Shown: piece by piece, positions 56,118-63,535 of the stretch | Numbering within the stretch: the first letter of the stretch is position 1 | How the letters are laid out: each line of letters starts with the position of its first letter | Assembly: GCA_963763325.1 (NCBI GenBank) | Contig: CAVXOL010000007.1 | Coordinates: forward strand, 35,394 to 99,393 | DNA: 64,000 nt | Source of the DNA: JBBECJ01 sp963763325 | GTDB taxonomy: Bacteria; Chloroflexota; Chloroflexia; Thermomicrobiales; CFX8 | Reading direction: 5' to 3' | Notes under the pieces: generated by a model | What the model saw: only the letters and a program-made list of their open reading frames with translations | Databases searched by the model: none | Told to the model about the DNA's origin: nothing | Position numbers and translations under genes: made by a program

Positions 56118-56504
56118 ATGCGCGACAACCACGATCCCGTACCGCACGACGAGAATGCCGCCGATCACGATCTCACCGACCAGGACAAGGGCTACCTGTC
56201 GATGGTCCGCCAGGCGCGCGAACGACGATTGGCATTTGAGCAGCAGCTGGACGTCGTCATACGCCAGGCGTTAGCGGACACGGATGGTGATCCTGATCAG
56301 GTGATGGAGCGGCTCGTCAACCCTGATCCCGCATCGGACCAGGGCGCAGCGCTGCTGGAGGCGTTCGTCGAGATGGAAATCGTCGAGCGACTCCGGAGAG
56401 TCCAACGTGACGTGAAGAGGGGTATGAACCGACTGATCCAGACGGTATACGTTGGCGGAAGCACCCTGTGCATGAAGACGAACCGCCAGCGAACACCGGG
56501 TTGA
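56118..56504 (+). CDS. Hypothetical protein in the mobile replication module
   Basis: 128 residues starting MRDNHDPVPHDENAADHDLT. The N-terminal 20 residues are acidic. The middle is helical and charged (LSMVRQARERRLAFEQQLDV, then RQALADTDGDPDQVMERLVN and LEAFVEMEIVERLRRVQRDV). The last 25 residues (VYVGGSTLCMKTNRQRTPG) do not look natural and may follow a frameshift. I do not recognise the family. Position between the helicase and the SSB remnant suggests a replication or copy-control accessory gene, but that is inference only. Confidence 0.5.
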   Translation: MRDNHDPVPHDENAADHDLTDQDKGYLSMVRQARERRLAFEQQLDVVIRQALADTDGDPDQVMERLVNPDPASDQGAALLEAFVEMEIVERLRRVQRDVKRGMNRLIQTVYVGGSTLCMKTNRQRTPG

Positions 56505-56581
56505 CCAGTTGAATGGAACGTGAATATCTGTCAGGGTCGGGAAGGAATAACGCGCTTGGCGGCCGCGACGCGCGCAGCTAG

Positions 56582-56826
56582 TTCTGCACCGTCATCTGCT
56601 GGGATCGCCTGGCCGAGACAATGGGCGAGTACGTCAAGAAGGGCAATCCACTCTACGCCGAAGGGAGGTTGGAGTACCGATCCTCCCGGACGAAGAAGGC
56701 AAGGAGCGCGGCGTCTGCGAGATCATCGCTAGTGACGTCGGCTTTCTCGGGCGTTGCCCAGCCGGTGAGCAGGCCGAGGACGCGAGTGCGTCATCCCCGG
56801 TCACCGACGACATCCCGTTTGTGTGA
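56582..56826 (+). pseudogene. Single-stranded DNA-binding protein (SSB) remnant
   Basis: In one frame: FCTVICWDRLAETMGEYVKK followed by GNPLYAEGRLEYRS, matching the OB-fold core of SSB (typically VVAWDRLAE...KKGxxVYVEGRLEYR). A frameshift near 56690 leads to DEEGKERGVCEIIASDVGFL and a linker, ending in SPVTDDIPFV at 56826. The acidic DDIPF tip is the universal SSB C-terminus that binds replication partners. The first 35-40 residues of the OB fold are missing or scrambled. Together with the helicase this marks a former mobile replicon. Confidence 0.65.
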
Positions 56827-56849
56827 CCAGTCAAGCTGGTCCTGCAAGT

Positions 56850-57178
56850 GTGCCGCGAGGGTCCTGGAGACACCCATGACGGCACACTGCCGAGCAGGTC
56901 CAGGATGCCGTGCCAGAAGCGGTCGTCGCGCGTGTTCTCGGCCCGCAGGAGGCTCGTCCCGACGTCGAGCAGGAAGATCACGCAGAAGAGGGTGTCGGCG
57001 TCGAGCGGGACGCCGATGACAGCGGACTCGGGGCGGACCACCGGAGCACAGACCGTCGCGCCATCACGGCGAGCGAGATGACGGTGAGCAGGCCGAGGAA
57101 CAGCTCGTCCATGCTGGTGCTGTGCCTGCGCTGCTCGCCCGCCAGGATTGCTCGCATCGGGCGACGGCGTGGGTCCAA
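56850..57178 (-). pseudogene. Voltage-gated ion channel / ion-transport protein, N-terminal fragment
   Basis: Two overlapping frames on the minus strand read MDELFLGLLTVISLAVMA and then, after a shift near 57080, VPLDADTLFCVIFLLDVG followed by TSLLRAENTRDDRFWHGILD and LLGSVPSWV. This is the S1-S2-S3 pattern of bacterial ion-transport proteins (FxxDFxxRLxxAxxRxxYLxxxWxxxDLLxxxP). The pore helix and selectivity filter are absent; the frame degenerates after LGSVP. It is a truncated gene of probable K+ channel type. Confidence 0.5.
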
Positions 57179-57447
57179 TTCTGCCGTCGTCGTTACCCGT
57201 CACAATGGGGACTGCGACCCTGTCTTGCGACCGTGCGGGCGTATCGAGCCACCACCGGTCGACCGTACCGTCGTGACGTCAACCGGCGTGTGGTCACGCC
57301 AATTGACGCGACCTGCGGGACCGATCGGTGCGCAAGAACGATCGTCCCATGCAGGACGACGTCCCATGATCGCCATCGTCGGACAGGATCGCGTCTGCTC
57401 ACGGCCTGGAACGATGACAGACATCTACAGACAGCTGGAGGCTCCAT
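57179..57447. other. 269-bp gap without gene
   Basis: Separates the ion-channel fragment from the DUF7144 gene. Longer frames here are shadows and share no family pattern. It should contain the promoter of the DUF7144 gene. No clear hairpin was found. Confidence 0.35.
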
Positions 57448-57855
57448 ATGGACGGTCGTCCAAGCCGCGCGGTCGTCGGCTTCACGGGGTTCGCCTGTAT
57501 CGTGCTGATCCTGACCGGCATTTTCGAAGCGTTCGCCGGATTGACCGGCATCCTCGAGGACGAGATCTACGGCGATCCCCGCAACTACCTGTTCGATCTC
57601 GGTGTGTTCGGCTGGGGCATCGTCCATATGGCGCTCGGGATTGTGCTGGTGGCCGCCGGCTTCATGCTGGTCCTCGGCGCGGTCTGGGCGCGCGCGATCG
57701 GCGTCATCCTGGCCGCGATCAGCGCGACGGTCAACTTTCTGTCGATCCCCTACTACCCGGCCTGGTCGATCCTCGTCCTGGCGCTCAACATCGGCGTCAT
57801 CTGGGCGCTGACGGTCCACGGCCGGGAGATCATGGGCGAGGAGCGTCCAAGCTAG
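57448..57855 (+). CDS. DUF7144-family four-helix membrane protein
   Basis: 135 residues with four transmembrane segments: VGFTGFACIVLILTGIFEAF (about 10-29), VFGWGIVHMALGIVLVAAG (about 53-72), WARAIGVILAAISATVNFL (about 80-98) and WSILVLALNIGVIWALTVHG (about 106-125). The pattern GIFEAFAGL...YLFDLGVFGWGIVHMALG... and the ending IWALTVHGREIMGEE match the DUF7144 family of actinobacterial and Chloroflexota membrane proteins. Function unknown. ATG 57448 is preceded by GGAGGCTCCAT. Confidence 0.78.
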   Translation: MDGRPSRAVVGFTGFACIVLILTGIFEAFAGLTGILEDEIYGDPRNYLFDLGVFGWGIVHMALGIVLVAAGFMLVLGAVWARAIGVILAAISATVNFLSIPYYPAWSILVLALNIGVIWALTVHGREIMGEERPS

Positions 57856-58358
57856 AGGAGCGTCCAGGCTAACCGACGATCCGCATCCTCGGCTCGGCCG
57901 TCGCCTGGCGATCGCGCGTCAGGATCGGATCAGAACGAAAACGACGTGTGGCTGATTGTCGGTTTTACAGGCCGGGAGGCCCATCAGACGACTGCGGCCA
58001 GTCCTGAGCACCACACGCGCTTCCAAGAGATGCGATCGTTCCGTGACGCTGATCCGGAGTGGCATGACGGCGAGATGGTTCAGTCCATGAAGGGCTCGTC
58101 GCCACTCGCCTCAGATGCACCACACGACCCGCTGGCAGTCGTCAGCGGGCATCTCTGTGCCCGGCGTCATCGTCGACGACGCCGGTGGTCTGACGGTCGT
58201 GTTCGTACACGCCTGCCGAATCGGTACGGATGACTCCCTTCACGTCTGGACGATCCAGTTACAGTGGAAGCGACCGTCACCGGTGATCCGCTCCCAGCCG
58301 TGGTACAGCGTCTGCATGGTGACGCATCCGGGAACGATCGTGCGTGCTGGAGGGGCCA
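57856..58358. other. 503-bp region with possible degenerate ORFs
   Basis: A possible coding stretch on the plus strand at about 58145-58345 reads SVPGVIVDDAGGLTVVFVHA and VWTIQLQWKRPSPVI; it is broken by frame changes and has no clear start. It resembles the style of the small phage-like genes that follow, so it may be a decayed sister gene. Nothing else is recognisable. Confidence 0.35.
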
Positions 58359-58571
58359 ATGAGCGAGCGACGATTTGCAGTCTCCGATCCACGACCAGGT
58401 GACACCGAACCACTCGTGATGCCGGATGATGAGTTCCGGCAAAGCTATGCGTATCTCGTCGACGTCATCGACCAGACGGGATTCCGCCAGGTGGTGGTCG
58501 TCGCGAATGGGTCACGCATCGAAGTGAATGAGCTCTTCGACACACCGAACCAGCACGAGTTGCCACAGTGA
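58359..58571 (+). CDS. Small hypothetical protein in accessory cassette
   Basis: 70 residues from MSERRFAVSDPRPGDTEPLV; GGAGGGG lies 4 nt upstream of ATG 58359, a strong site. The protein is acidic with a VVVVANGSRIEVNELFDT strand pair. No family is recognised. Its stop TGA overlaps the next gene's ATG as TGATG, so translation is coupled. The setting next to a broken replication module suggests phage or mobile-element origin, but I cannot assign a role. Confidence 0.6.
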   Translation: MSERRFAVSDPRPGDTEPLVMPDDEFRQSYAYLVDVIDQTGFRQVVVVANGSRIEVNELFDTPNQHELPQ

Positions 58572-58806
58572 TGGATCTTCCGGATCGCTACGTCGGGAAG
58601 ATCGTGCACTTCGTCAGTGCAGGCGGTCGTCTGCAGGGACAGCATCTGCCAGCGATCGTCGTGTGTCGTGTGCATCGTCGACGATCAGCTACAGCGGGTT
58701 ATCCTGACGATCTTCGACGAGGCGTAAGCCAAGCGTCGGCTACTCGGCCGAGCTGACACCTGGCAGTTGGCACCAGATCGAGGACGGTCACCGGCTTGAG
58801 GAGTAA
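58571..58806 (+). pseudogene. Small phage-like protein, frameshifted
   Basis: Starts MDLPDRYVGKIVHFVSAGGR by an overlapping TGATG. After about 30 residues the frame changes near 58660; the likely continuation is VCIVDDQLQRVILTIFDEA and, after a further shift near 58728, PSVGYSAELTPGSWHQIED ending at TAA 58804-58806. The layout IVHFVS...AIVV...GSWHQIED resembles small phage-encoded proteins (about 75-85 residues) of the form 'VHYVSYGTPGGEY...GTWHWPE' that I recall from actinophages and Chloroflexota prophages; that comparison is from memory. Confidence 0.5.
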
Positions 58807-58821
58807 GCACAGGGAGGACGC

Positions 58822-58989
58822 ATGGGGATCCGATCAGCCCTGGCGTTGCTGATCGGCTTCGTGCTGGCGCTCGCCAACACGAGTACCGATAGACAGAGCA
58901 CGAGGGCTATGCGGGTGTCCGACATAGCCCTCGTCTCCCATGGTTGCCGTCGTTTGCAGCGTCAAGCTCCCATGGTTGGCACAGTCTAG
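58822..58989 (+). CDS. Short ORF with hydrophobic N-terminus
   Basis: 55 codons from ATG 58822, with an excellent AGGGAGG five nt upstream. The first 20 residues (MGIRSALALLIGFVLALANT) look like a signal peptide or single membrane helix, but the remainder (STDRQSTRAMRVSDI...) is arginine- and serine-rich and includes the hairpin at 58900-58934. I suspect only the start of a real gene survives. A holin-like small membrane protein is another possibility. Confidence 0.4.
   Translation: MGIRSALALLIGFVLALANTSTDRQSTRAMRVSDIALVSHGCRRLQRQAPMVGTV
58900..58934. terminator. Perfect 12-bp stem hairpin
   Basis: ACGAGGGCTATG (58900-58911) pairs exactly with CATAGCCCTCGT (58923-58934) around an 11-nt loop, followed by CTCCC. 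It looks like a rho-independent-type structure without T-run, placed at the end of the small-gene cassette. It falls inside the 55-codon ORF, which supports the view that this ORF is not fully functional. Confidence 0.6.
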
Positions 58990-59121
58990 CGGTTCCACGG
59001 TGTGCTGTCATCAGTCCGACAGAACGAGACAAGAACGCTGATTTCGCTCGTCAGGGAATGACGGATTTCGCCCTCGCGCGCGATGTCCGATTGTGCCGAG
59101 TGGTGGCGCGAACAGTGACTG

Positions 59122-59583
59122 TTGATAAGAAGCTTTACCCGCAAAGATCCCCCGACTGATGATGTGGGCCACCAGCCGAGGGATGCGCCAGTGAGTGGTG
59201 TCGACGATGCGGCAGTCGGTGTGCCACGCTGCCGGCGGCGCGGTACCAGTGGCTACGGGCGCGACGATCACCCACTCGCAAGTATCCTGACACCTTTAAT
59301 TCCGTTGTACCTCGTCATCCTGAAAGGCGACTTCAACGGTCACCATCTCTTCGTCGTTCCTACCGATGGCTTGGAACTCCGCGGCACGTACGTGGCCTAC
59401 GTCTTTGATCTCGCTCATGGCGCACCCGGTGACGTGACGTTCACCATCCTGAGTGAGGATGGAGCGGCATTCAAGCAGGCGCTCGGAGATCCGCAACTGC
59501 CCGACGCAGATACGATCATTCCAGATCCGCAACCTCCTTATCCACCATGTCAGGATGTCGTCGACGACATCGCCAAACCATAG
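59122..59583 (+). CDS. Hypothetical protein with duplicated N-terminal peptide
   Basis: 153 residues. The N-terminal third carries the DVGHQPRDAPVSGVDDAA peptide also found near 60.6 kb. The C-terminal half is rich in valine, leucine and aspartate: ILTPLIPLYLVILKGDFNGH followed by HLFVVPTDGLELRGTYVAYV and HGAPGDVTFTILSEDGAAFK. A beta-rich domain seems likely. The frame from a TTG start has only a weak ribosome binding site (GATAAGAAG). I do not recognise a family. An alternative is that only the C-terminal half (from about 59270) is the true coding part and the junction is a frameshift. Confidence 0.4.
   Translation: MIRSFTRKDPPTDDVGHQPRDAPVSGVDDAAVGVPRCRRRGTSGYGRDDHPLASILTPLIPLYLVILKGDFNGHHLFVVPTDGLELRGTYVAYVFDLAHGAPGDVTFTILSEDGAAFKQALGDPQLPDADTIIPDPQPPYPPCQDVVDDIAKP
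59134..59230 (+). repeat. Diverged ~100-bp duplicate, copy 1
   Basis: Similar to 60575-60675. Both contain CGCAAAG-TCCCCCGACT, GGGCCACCAGCCGA-GGATGC and a GTGA-TGG-GT-GACG-TGC segment. At protein level on the plus strand the copies read RKDPPTDDVGHQPRDAP and RKAPPTNDMGHQPKDAP. Substitutions are largely conservative (D/N, V/M, R/K), which suggests protein-coding selection rather than a simple DNA repeat. Confidence 0.55.
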
Positions 59584-59620
59584 CGGATGTTGGACTTGAC
59601 CCGGTTTCGACGTCTCATGG

Positions 59621-60274
59621 TCACGTGTGGAAGTCGTAGCGCATCACTGGGCGAGTTGGCACGCGCCGGGCGACAACGGTGAATCCAGCACGCTCGAACG
59701 TTGACACGTAGCCAGTGCCCGATGCGCTCGGCGTCAGACGCGCGTCAAGTGGATAGGCTTCCAGCGCAGGGGCACCGGCGTGCCGTGCAGCGGCGATGGC
59801 GGCTTCGATGAGCGTGGACGTCACACCCTGTTTCCGATACCCCTTGCGCACATAGAAACACGACAGCGACCAGACTGGGACATCGTCACCGCGCGGGAAC
59901 CGCCAGGCACGATCGAGCCACGGCAAGGCATGGCGCGGAGTCAGTTGGCACCAGCCCACCGCCACATCGCCGTCGAAGGCGAGCAAGCCCGGCGGAGGAC
60001 CGCCCGCGACCACGTCACAGAACGCTGCCTTATTCGCCGCAGGTGGCTGCCGGCGGTAATCACTGCCAATGCGCCAGTACATGCACCAGCACCGACTGGC
60101 CGGTCCCTGCTCGCCGAAGAGGTCAGCGAGTGCTGGGAACCGATCCGGCGTGAGCGGGCGACCGTACGCTGCATCGCTGCCTCCGGTGGTGATTGCTGCC
60201 GTGACGCAGCGTGAACGATACAAGATGGCGTGGATGGTCGCTGCTACCCGTGCAGCGTCACGCCGGGCGAGCAT
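59621..60274 (-). CDS. GNAT family N-acetyltransferase
   Basis: A protein of up to 217 residues. The N-terminal domain begins after an Ala/Arg-rich lead (the real start may be later) with PLTPDRFPALADLFGEQGPA and a Cys-rich SRCWCMYWRIGSDYR. The acetyl-CoA region is LSCFYVRKGYRKQGVTSTLI followed by EAAIAAARHAGAPALEAYPL, and the C-terminal strands are YVSTFERAGFTVVARRVPT. The Q-x-x-G-V loop (RKQGVTST) is the pyrophosphate-binding turn. It resembles the GNAT proteins of the 'W-C-x-Y-W-R' subset. Substrate unknown. Convergent with the hypothetical gene at 59122. Confidence 0.75.
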   Translation of the reverse strand: MLARRDAARVAATIHAILYRSRCVTAAITTGGSDAAYGRPLTPDRFPALADLFGEQGPASRCWCMYWRIGSDYRRQPPAANKAAFCDVVAGGPPPGLLAFDGDVAVGWCQLTPRHALPWLDRAWRFPRGDDVPVWSLSCFYVRKGYRKQGVTSTLIEAAIAAARHAGAPALEAYPLDARLTPSASGTGYVSTFERAGFTVVARRVPTRPVMRYDFHT

Positions 60275-60554
60275 CGGTCATCGTCGGTGCCGGCCGGGTC
60301 GCGCGTGAGAGCAACGCTCCACCGATCCGCGGATCGCTAGAGCGGATCGCTCGACAGGTCGCAACGCTGTTGGCCAGTTCGGCCACAGGCGTCGGCCTGC
60401 GGTGAGTCTTCTCCGCGTTGCTCACGCCCACCCTCACAGACGCAGGTCGATGCTAAACGGCGCAGGATCCGGGTCAAGGACCTGAGGCAGTCGACGACAA
60501 TGACGCATCAAAAAGCAAGCCGGTCGAACATGAATCACCGTGTGTCAGCCTGTC

Positions 60555-60731
60555 ATGACGTTGCGGATCATGGCGTTTAGCCGCAAAGCTCCCCCGACTA
60601 ATGACATGGGCCACCAGCCGAAGGATGCTCCAACAGTGAATGGCGTAGACGGTGCCGCAGGCGGTGGGCCACCGCGTTCGGTACAGGGGATTGTGGCGCG
60701 GACGCTGCACGGCAAAGCATCCGTATATTGA
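60555..60731 (+). CDS. Short hypothetical protein, paralogue of 59122 N-terminus
   Basis: 58 residues from an ATG at 60555: MTLRIMAFSRKAPPTNDMGHQ followed by PKDAPTVNGVDGAAGGGPPR and QGIVARTLHGKASVY. The central PPTNDMGHQPKDAP peptide is conserved with the copy at 59.1 kb. No ribosome binding site of note precedes it. The small size, together with the conserved Pro/Asp-rich core, would fit a ribosomally made precursor peptide or a decayed gene start. I do not recognise a family. Confidence 0.4.
   Translation: MTLRIMAFSRKAPPTNDMGHQPKDAPTVNGVDGAAGGGPPRSVQGIVARTLHGKASVY
60575..60675 (+). repeat. Diverged ~100-bp duplicate, copy 2
   Basis: Counterpart of 59134-59230, with the same CGCAAAG...CCCCCGACT...GGGCCACCAGCCGA order. 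It is about 1.4 kb away in the same orientation, with the GNAT gene between the two copies. The two may be a tandem duplication of a short gene, or the ends of a former composite element. Confidence 0.5.
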
Positions 60732-61133
60732 GCTGAAGCCCCTTGACCGCTCAGGGGCATCGACCGCCATCGACACCCCCGCGCGGACACTGAGCTGCGC
60801 AGTCAGTGACGCAAATAATACGGCCAAGGTGATGCGATCACCCATTCTGCACATCTGGGTCCTGACAACCACGGCAGCCTGGCATAGAGTAGGACAACGG
60901 AGACCGGGGACGTGCTCGTCACCAACCCGCCACCGGAGACGACGGCGATCGACTTCCCCACAAGCCGATGGCCGTCGTCCTCTACCCGCAGGTGCGACGA
61001 TCCCCTACTCGCACGTATCCCGACACCTTCGATTTGGTGGTGCTCGAGCGGCTGGGACAGGCCAACCGCTGCAGTAGCACGCCATTCTTCCGGTAGGATG
61101 ATTCTGTCGTTCCGAGCATGAGGAGGATTGGCT
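60732..61133. other. 402-bp region with possible gene remnants
   Basis: A plus-strand stretch near 60947-61095 reads HKPMAVVLYPQVRRSPTRTY and PDTFDLVVLERLGQANRCSS, with a stop at the end. This is more protein-like than chance and may be a short remnant. No family was recognised. A GAGGAGGA ribosome binding site for the next LLM gene lies at its right end. Confidence 0.35.
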
Positions 61134-62210
61134 ATGTCCAGCCATCGCCCGTTCCGATTTGGCGTCGGTAGCGATTTGGCACCGTTGGCACCGACGAAGC
61201 AGGCGTGGGTGGATGCGGCTCGGAAGGCCGAGGCCCTCGGCTTCGATGTGTTTCGCGTCAGTGACCACCTTGCCCGCAATCTCGCGCCGATCCCTGCGCT
61301 GGTGGCGATTGCCATGGCCACGACAACCATCCGCATCACCACCGAGGTGCTCGACAACGACTTCCGTCATCCGGTGCTCCTGGCGAACGAGGTGGCGACG
61401 CTTGACCTGTTCAGTGAGGGTCGCATGGAGGTGGGCATCGGTGCTGGCTGGTGGAAGCGGGAGTACGACGCTGCTGGTCTGCCATTCGACGCACCTGGTG
61501 TACGCGTCGATCGCCTGATCGAATCCGTCGCAGTCCTGAAACGCCTCTGGAGTGGTGAGGTCATCGAGCACGCGGGGACGCACTACGCGATTCACGGGCT
61601 GGCTGACCCCGTCCGTCCCGTGCAGCAGCCCCACCCGCCGATCCTGATCGCCGGTGGGGGCAAACGGCTCCTGTCATTCGCTGCGCGGGAAGCGGACATC
61701 ATTGGCCTGTTCGCGAAGGCCAGCCGAGATGGGAGCCTCGAGCTCGGCGGTGATGAGACCGAAGACGCGCTGGCGCGCAAGGTGGACTGGATCCGCAACG
61801 CCGCTGGTGAGCGCCTCAATCAGGTCGAACTCAAGTTGCTCCTGTGGTACGTCGTCGTGACTGACAACCGGCGAGCGGCAGCAGACAAGGTCGCCACGAT
61901 GTACCCGGCCATTATGGGTGGGCTGACCCCCGAGCAGATCCTCAGCTCGCCCTATTATCTGATCGGCAGTGCGGAGGCGATGGTGGAACGCCTGCTCGAG
62001 CTGCGGGAGCGCTTCGGCATCTCCTACGTTTCCCTGGACATGCAAGACGCCGAGGCCTTCGCCCCGGTCATGGAGCGACTGAAGGGGCGTAGTCTGTCCG
62101 CAGAGCTGGTCACCGCTCACGACCGTCAGCGTGACGCATGTCGAACGAGATGTGTCGATCGTAGACGGAGTCACCTCGCTGGGATACCCGGCCTTGCGAC
62201 CGATGCTTAG
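61134..62210 (+). CDS. LLM-class F420-dependent oxidoreductase (TIGR03621-like)
   Basis: About 358 residues from MSSHRPFRFGVGSDLAPLAP; GAGGAGGA is 6 nt upstream of the ATG. Same subfamily as the gene at 2287: GFDVFRVSDHLARN, TTTIRITTEVLDNDFRHPVL, GRMEVGIGAGWWKREYDAAG, PPILIAGGGKRLL, and a C-terminal ISYVSLDMQDAEAFAPVMER. The canonical protein ends near residue 317; about 40 extra residues (AELVTAHDRQRDACRTRC...) look like read-through into non-coding sequence after loss of the original stop. A probable F420-dependent oxidoreductase; substrate unknown. It lies next to a broken LLM gene. Confidence 0.86.
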   Translation: MSSHRPFRFGVGSDLAPLAPTKQAWVDAARKAEALGFDVFRVSDHLARNLAPIPALVAIAMATTTIRITTEVLDNDFRHPVLLANEVATLDLFSEGRMEVGIGAGWWKREYDAAGLPFDAPGVRVDRLIESVAVLKRLWSGEVIEHAGTHYAIHGLADPVRPVQQPHPPILIAGGGKRLLSFAAREADIIGLFAKASRDGSLELGGDETEDALARKVDWIRNAAGERLNQVELKLLLWYVVVTDNRRAAADKVATMYPAIMGGLTPEQILSSPYYLIGSAEAMVERLLELRERFGISYVSLDMQDAEAFAPVMERLKGRSLSAELVTAHDRQRDACRTRCVDRRRSHLAGIPGLATDA

Positions 62211-62431
62211 CGGGATCTGGGAAATAACCGACTCCAGCTAAGGGAATTAGCGGGAGGGATTAGATGGAGTATCAGGGGGCCTGCTTGACGACTGGCCCTA
62301 GACTGGCATGATGGTGGCGCGGGTATGGTCGTGACTCCCACGCCACGGGAGACAAGGGTCAGTAGCTCCCACCCTGGACTCCAGCAGTCGTGGCACATCG
62401 TGGACCGTTCATCATCGCAAGGAGCGACACC

Positions 62432-63384
62432 ATGGCCAGTCATCGCGCCCTCGTGCGACCAAAGATCGGTCTGTTTCTGCCGCAATGGGAGGGGCAGCTC
62501 TTTGGCCCTCCAGAGCCTCCTGCGCCGCGCTGGAGCGAACTCCAGTCGATGTCGCTCGCCGCCGAAGACGCTGGGCTCGATTCGCTGTGGCTCGTCGATG
62601 ACCTGCTGCCCGAGGGGGACCCGCCAAAGGGGTTCTGGGAAGGCTGGTCACTGCTTGCTGCGTTGCGGCGGTGACACGTCGGGTCGAGATCGGTCACCTC
62701 GTCACGGCCAACACGTTTCGCAACCCGGCGCTGCTGGCCAAGATGGCCGACACCGTCGATGAGATCAGCGGCGGGCGTCTCATCCTCGGTTTGGGTGCCG
62801 GTGGAGACGAGCATGAACATCGCGCCTTCGGCTTTCCCTGGGAACGGCGAGTTGCACGGTTCGAAGAGGCGCTGCAGATCATCATCCCGCTCCTGCGTGA
62901 GGGCAAGGTCGATTTTCAGGGCGAGTTCTATACGATGCGGGAGTGCGAGCTTCGTCCGCGCGGTCCACGACCGACCGGACCACCGATATTGATCGGCGCT
63001 CTCGCGAACGCTCCTCGTATGCTGCGGCTGACGGCTCAGTACGCGGACATGTCGCATGGGTTCCTTGCGTTTGGCCGCAGCACGCCTGATCAGGTTCCAC
63101 CGCTGCGTGACGCGCTCGATGCTGCCTGCCTGCGAGTTGGCCGTGATCCCGCGACGCTGGCACGGACTGCGGCGGTGCGCGTCGAGTTGGATGGACCGAT
63201 CGGACACATGAACGCTGCCGAGGAACCGATCCGTGGCTCGGTAGAAGAGATCGCCGACAGTTCTGGAAGTTCGCTGACGAAGGCATCTCGCATCTCATGC
63301 TCGCCTTGTCTCCGGAGACGCAACGCGGCAATCGACCACATCGGCCGCGTGATCCAACGGATGGATCGTGGGCGCGCGGCATGA
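62432..63384 (+). pseudogene. LLM-class oxidoreductase with three frameshifts
   Basis: ATG 62432 (MASHRALVRPKIGLFLPQWE) follows AAGGAGCGACACC. The first frame ends near 62672 after WSLLAALRR; restoring one base gives AAVTRRVEIGHLVTANTFRN and continues with GGRLILGLGAGGDEHEH and RGPRPTGPPILIGALANAPR. A second break near 63255 leads to QFWKFADEGISHLMLALSPE, and a third near 63325 returns to AIDHIGRVIQRMDRGRAA, ending at 63384. With these repairs it is a full LLM enzyme of about 317 residues, close to the gene at 6698. Three independent single-base breaks argue for either poor sequence quality here or recent decay. Confidence 0.75.
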
Positions 63385-63535
63385 CAGCCGGCTGGACGAT
63401 CAGTCGTCAATCGCATCATGCAGAAAGACCGGCTGGGACGGCCAAGCCGGCAACAACACCAAAGGCTCCTGAGCCTCAGATGCCCATCTCTCTGACCGTG
63501 CTCGGTGCATTGCCTCGAGAACAGAGACCGATGTG

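Noticed and set aside
55880..56128. Minus-strand frame encoding repeated RVT residues
   Set aside because: It is a direct translation of the 9-bp tandem array; any frame through a 9-bp repeat gives such a peptide. No start site or flanking protein similarity supports it.
56910..57872. 320-codon plus-strand frame
   Set aside because: It overlaps the DUF7144 gene in the wrong frame, is Arg-rich without family pattern, and crosses the ion-channel fragment.
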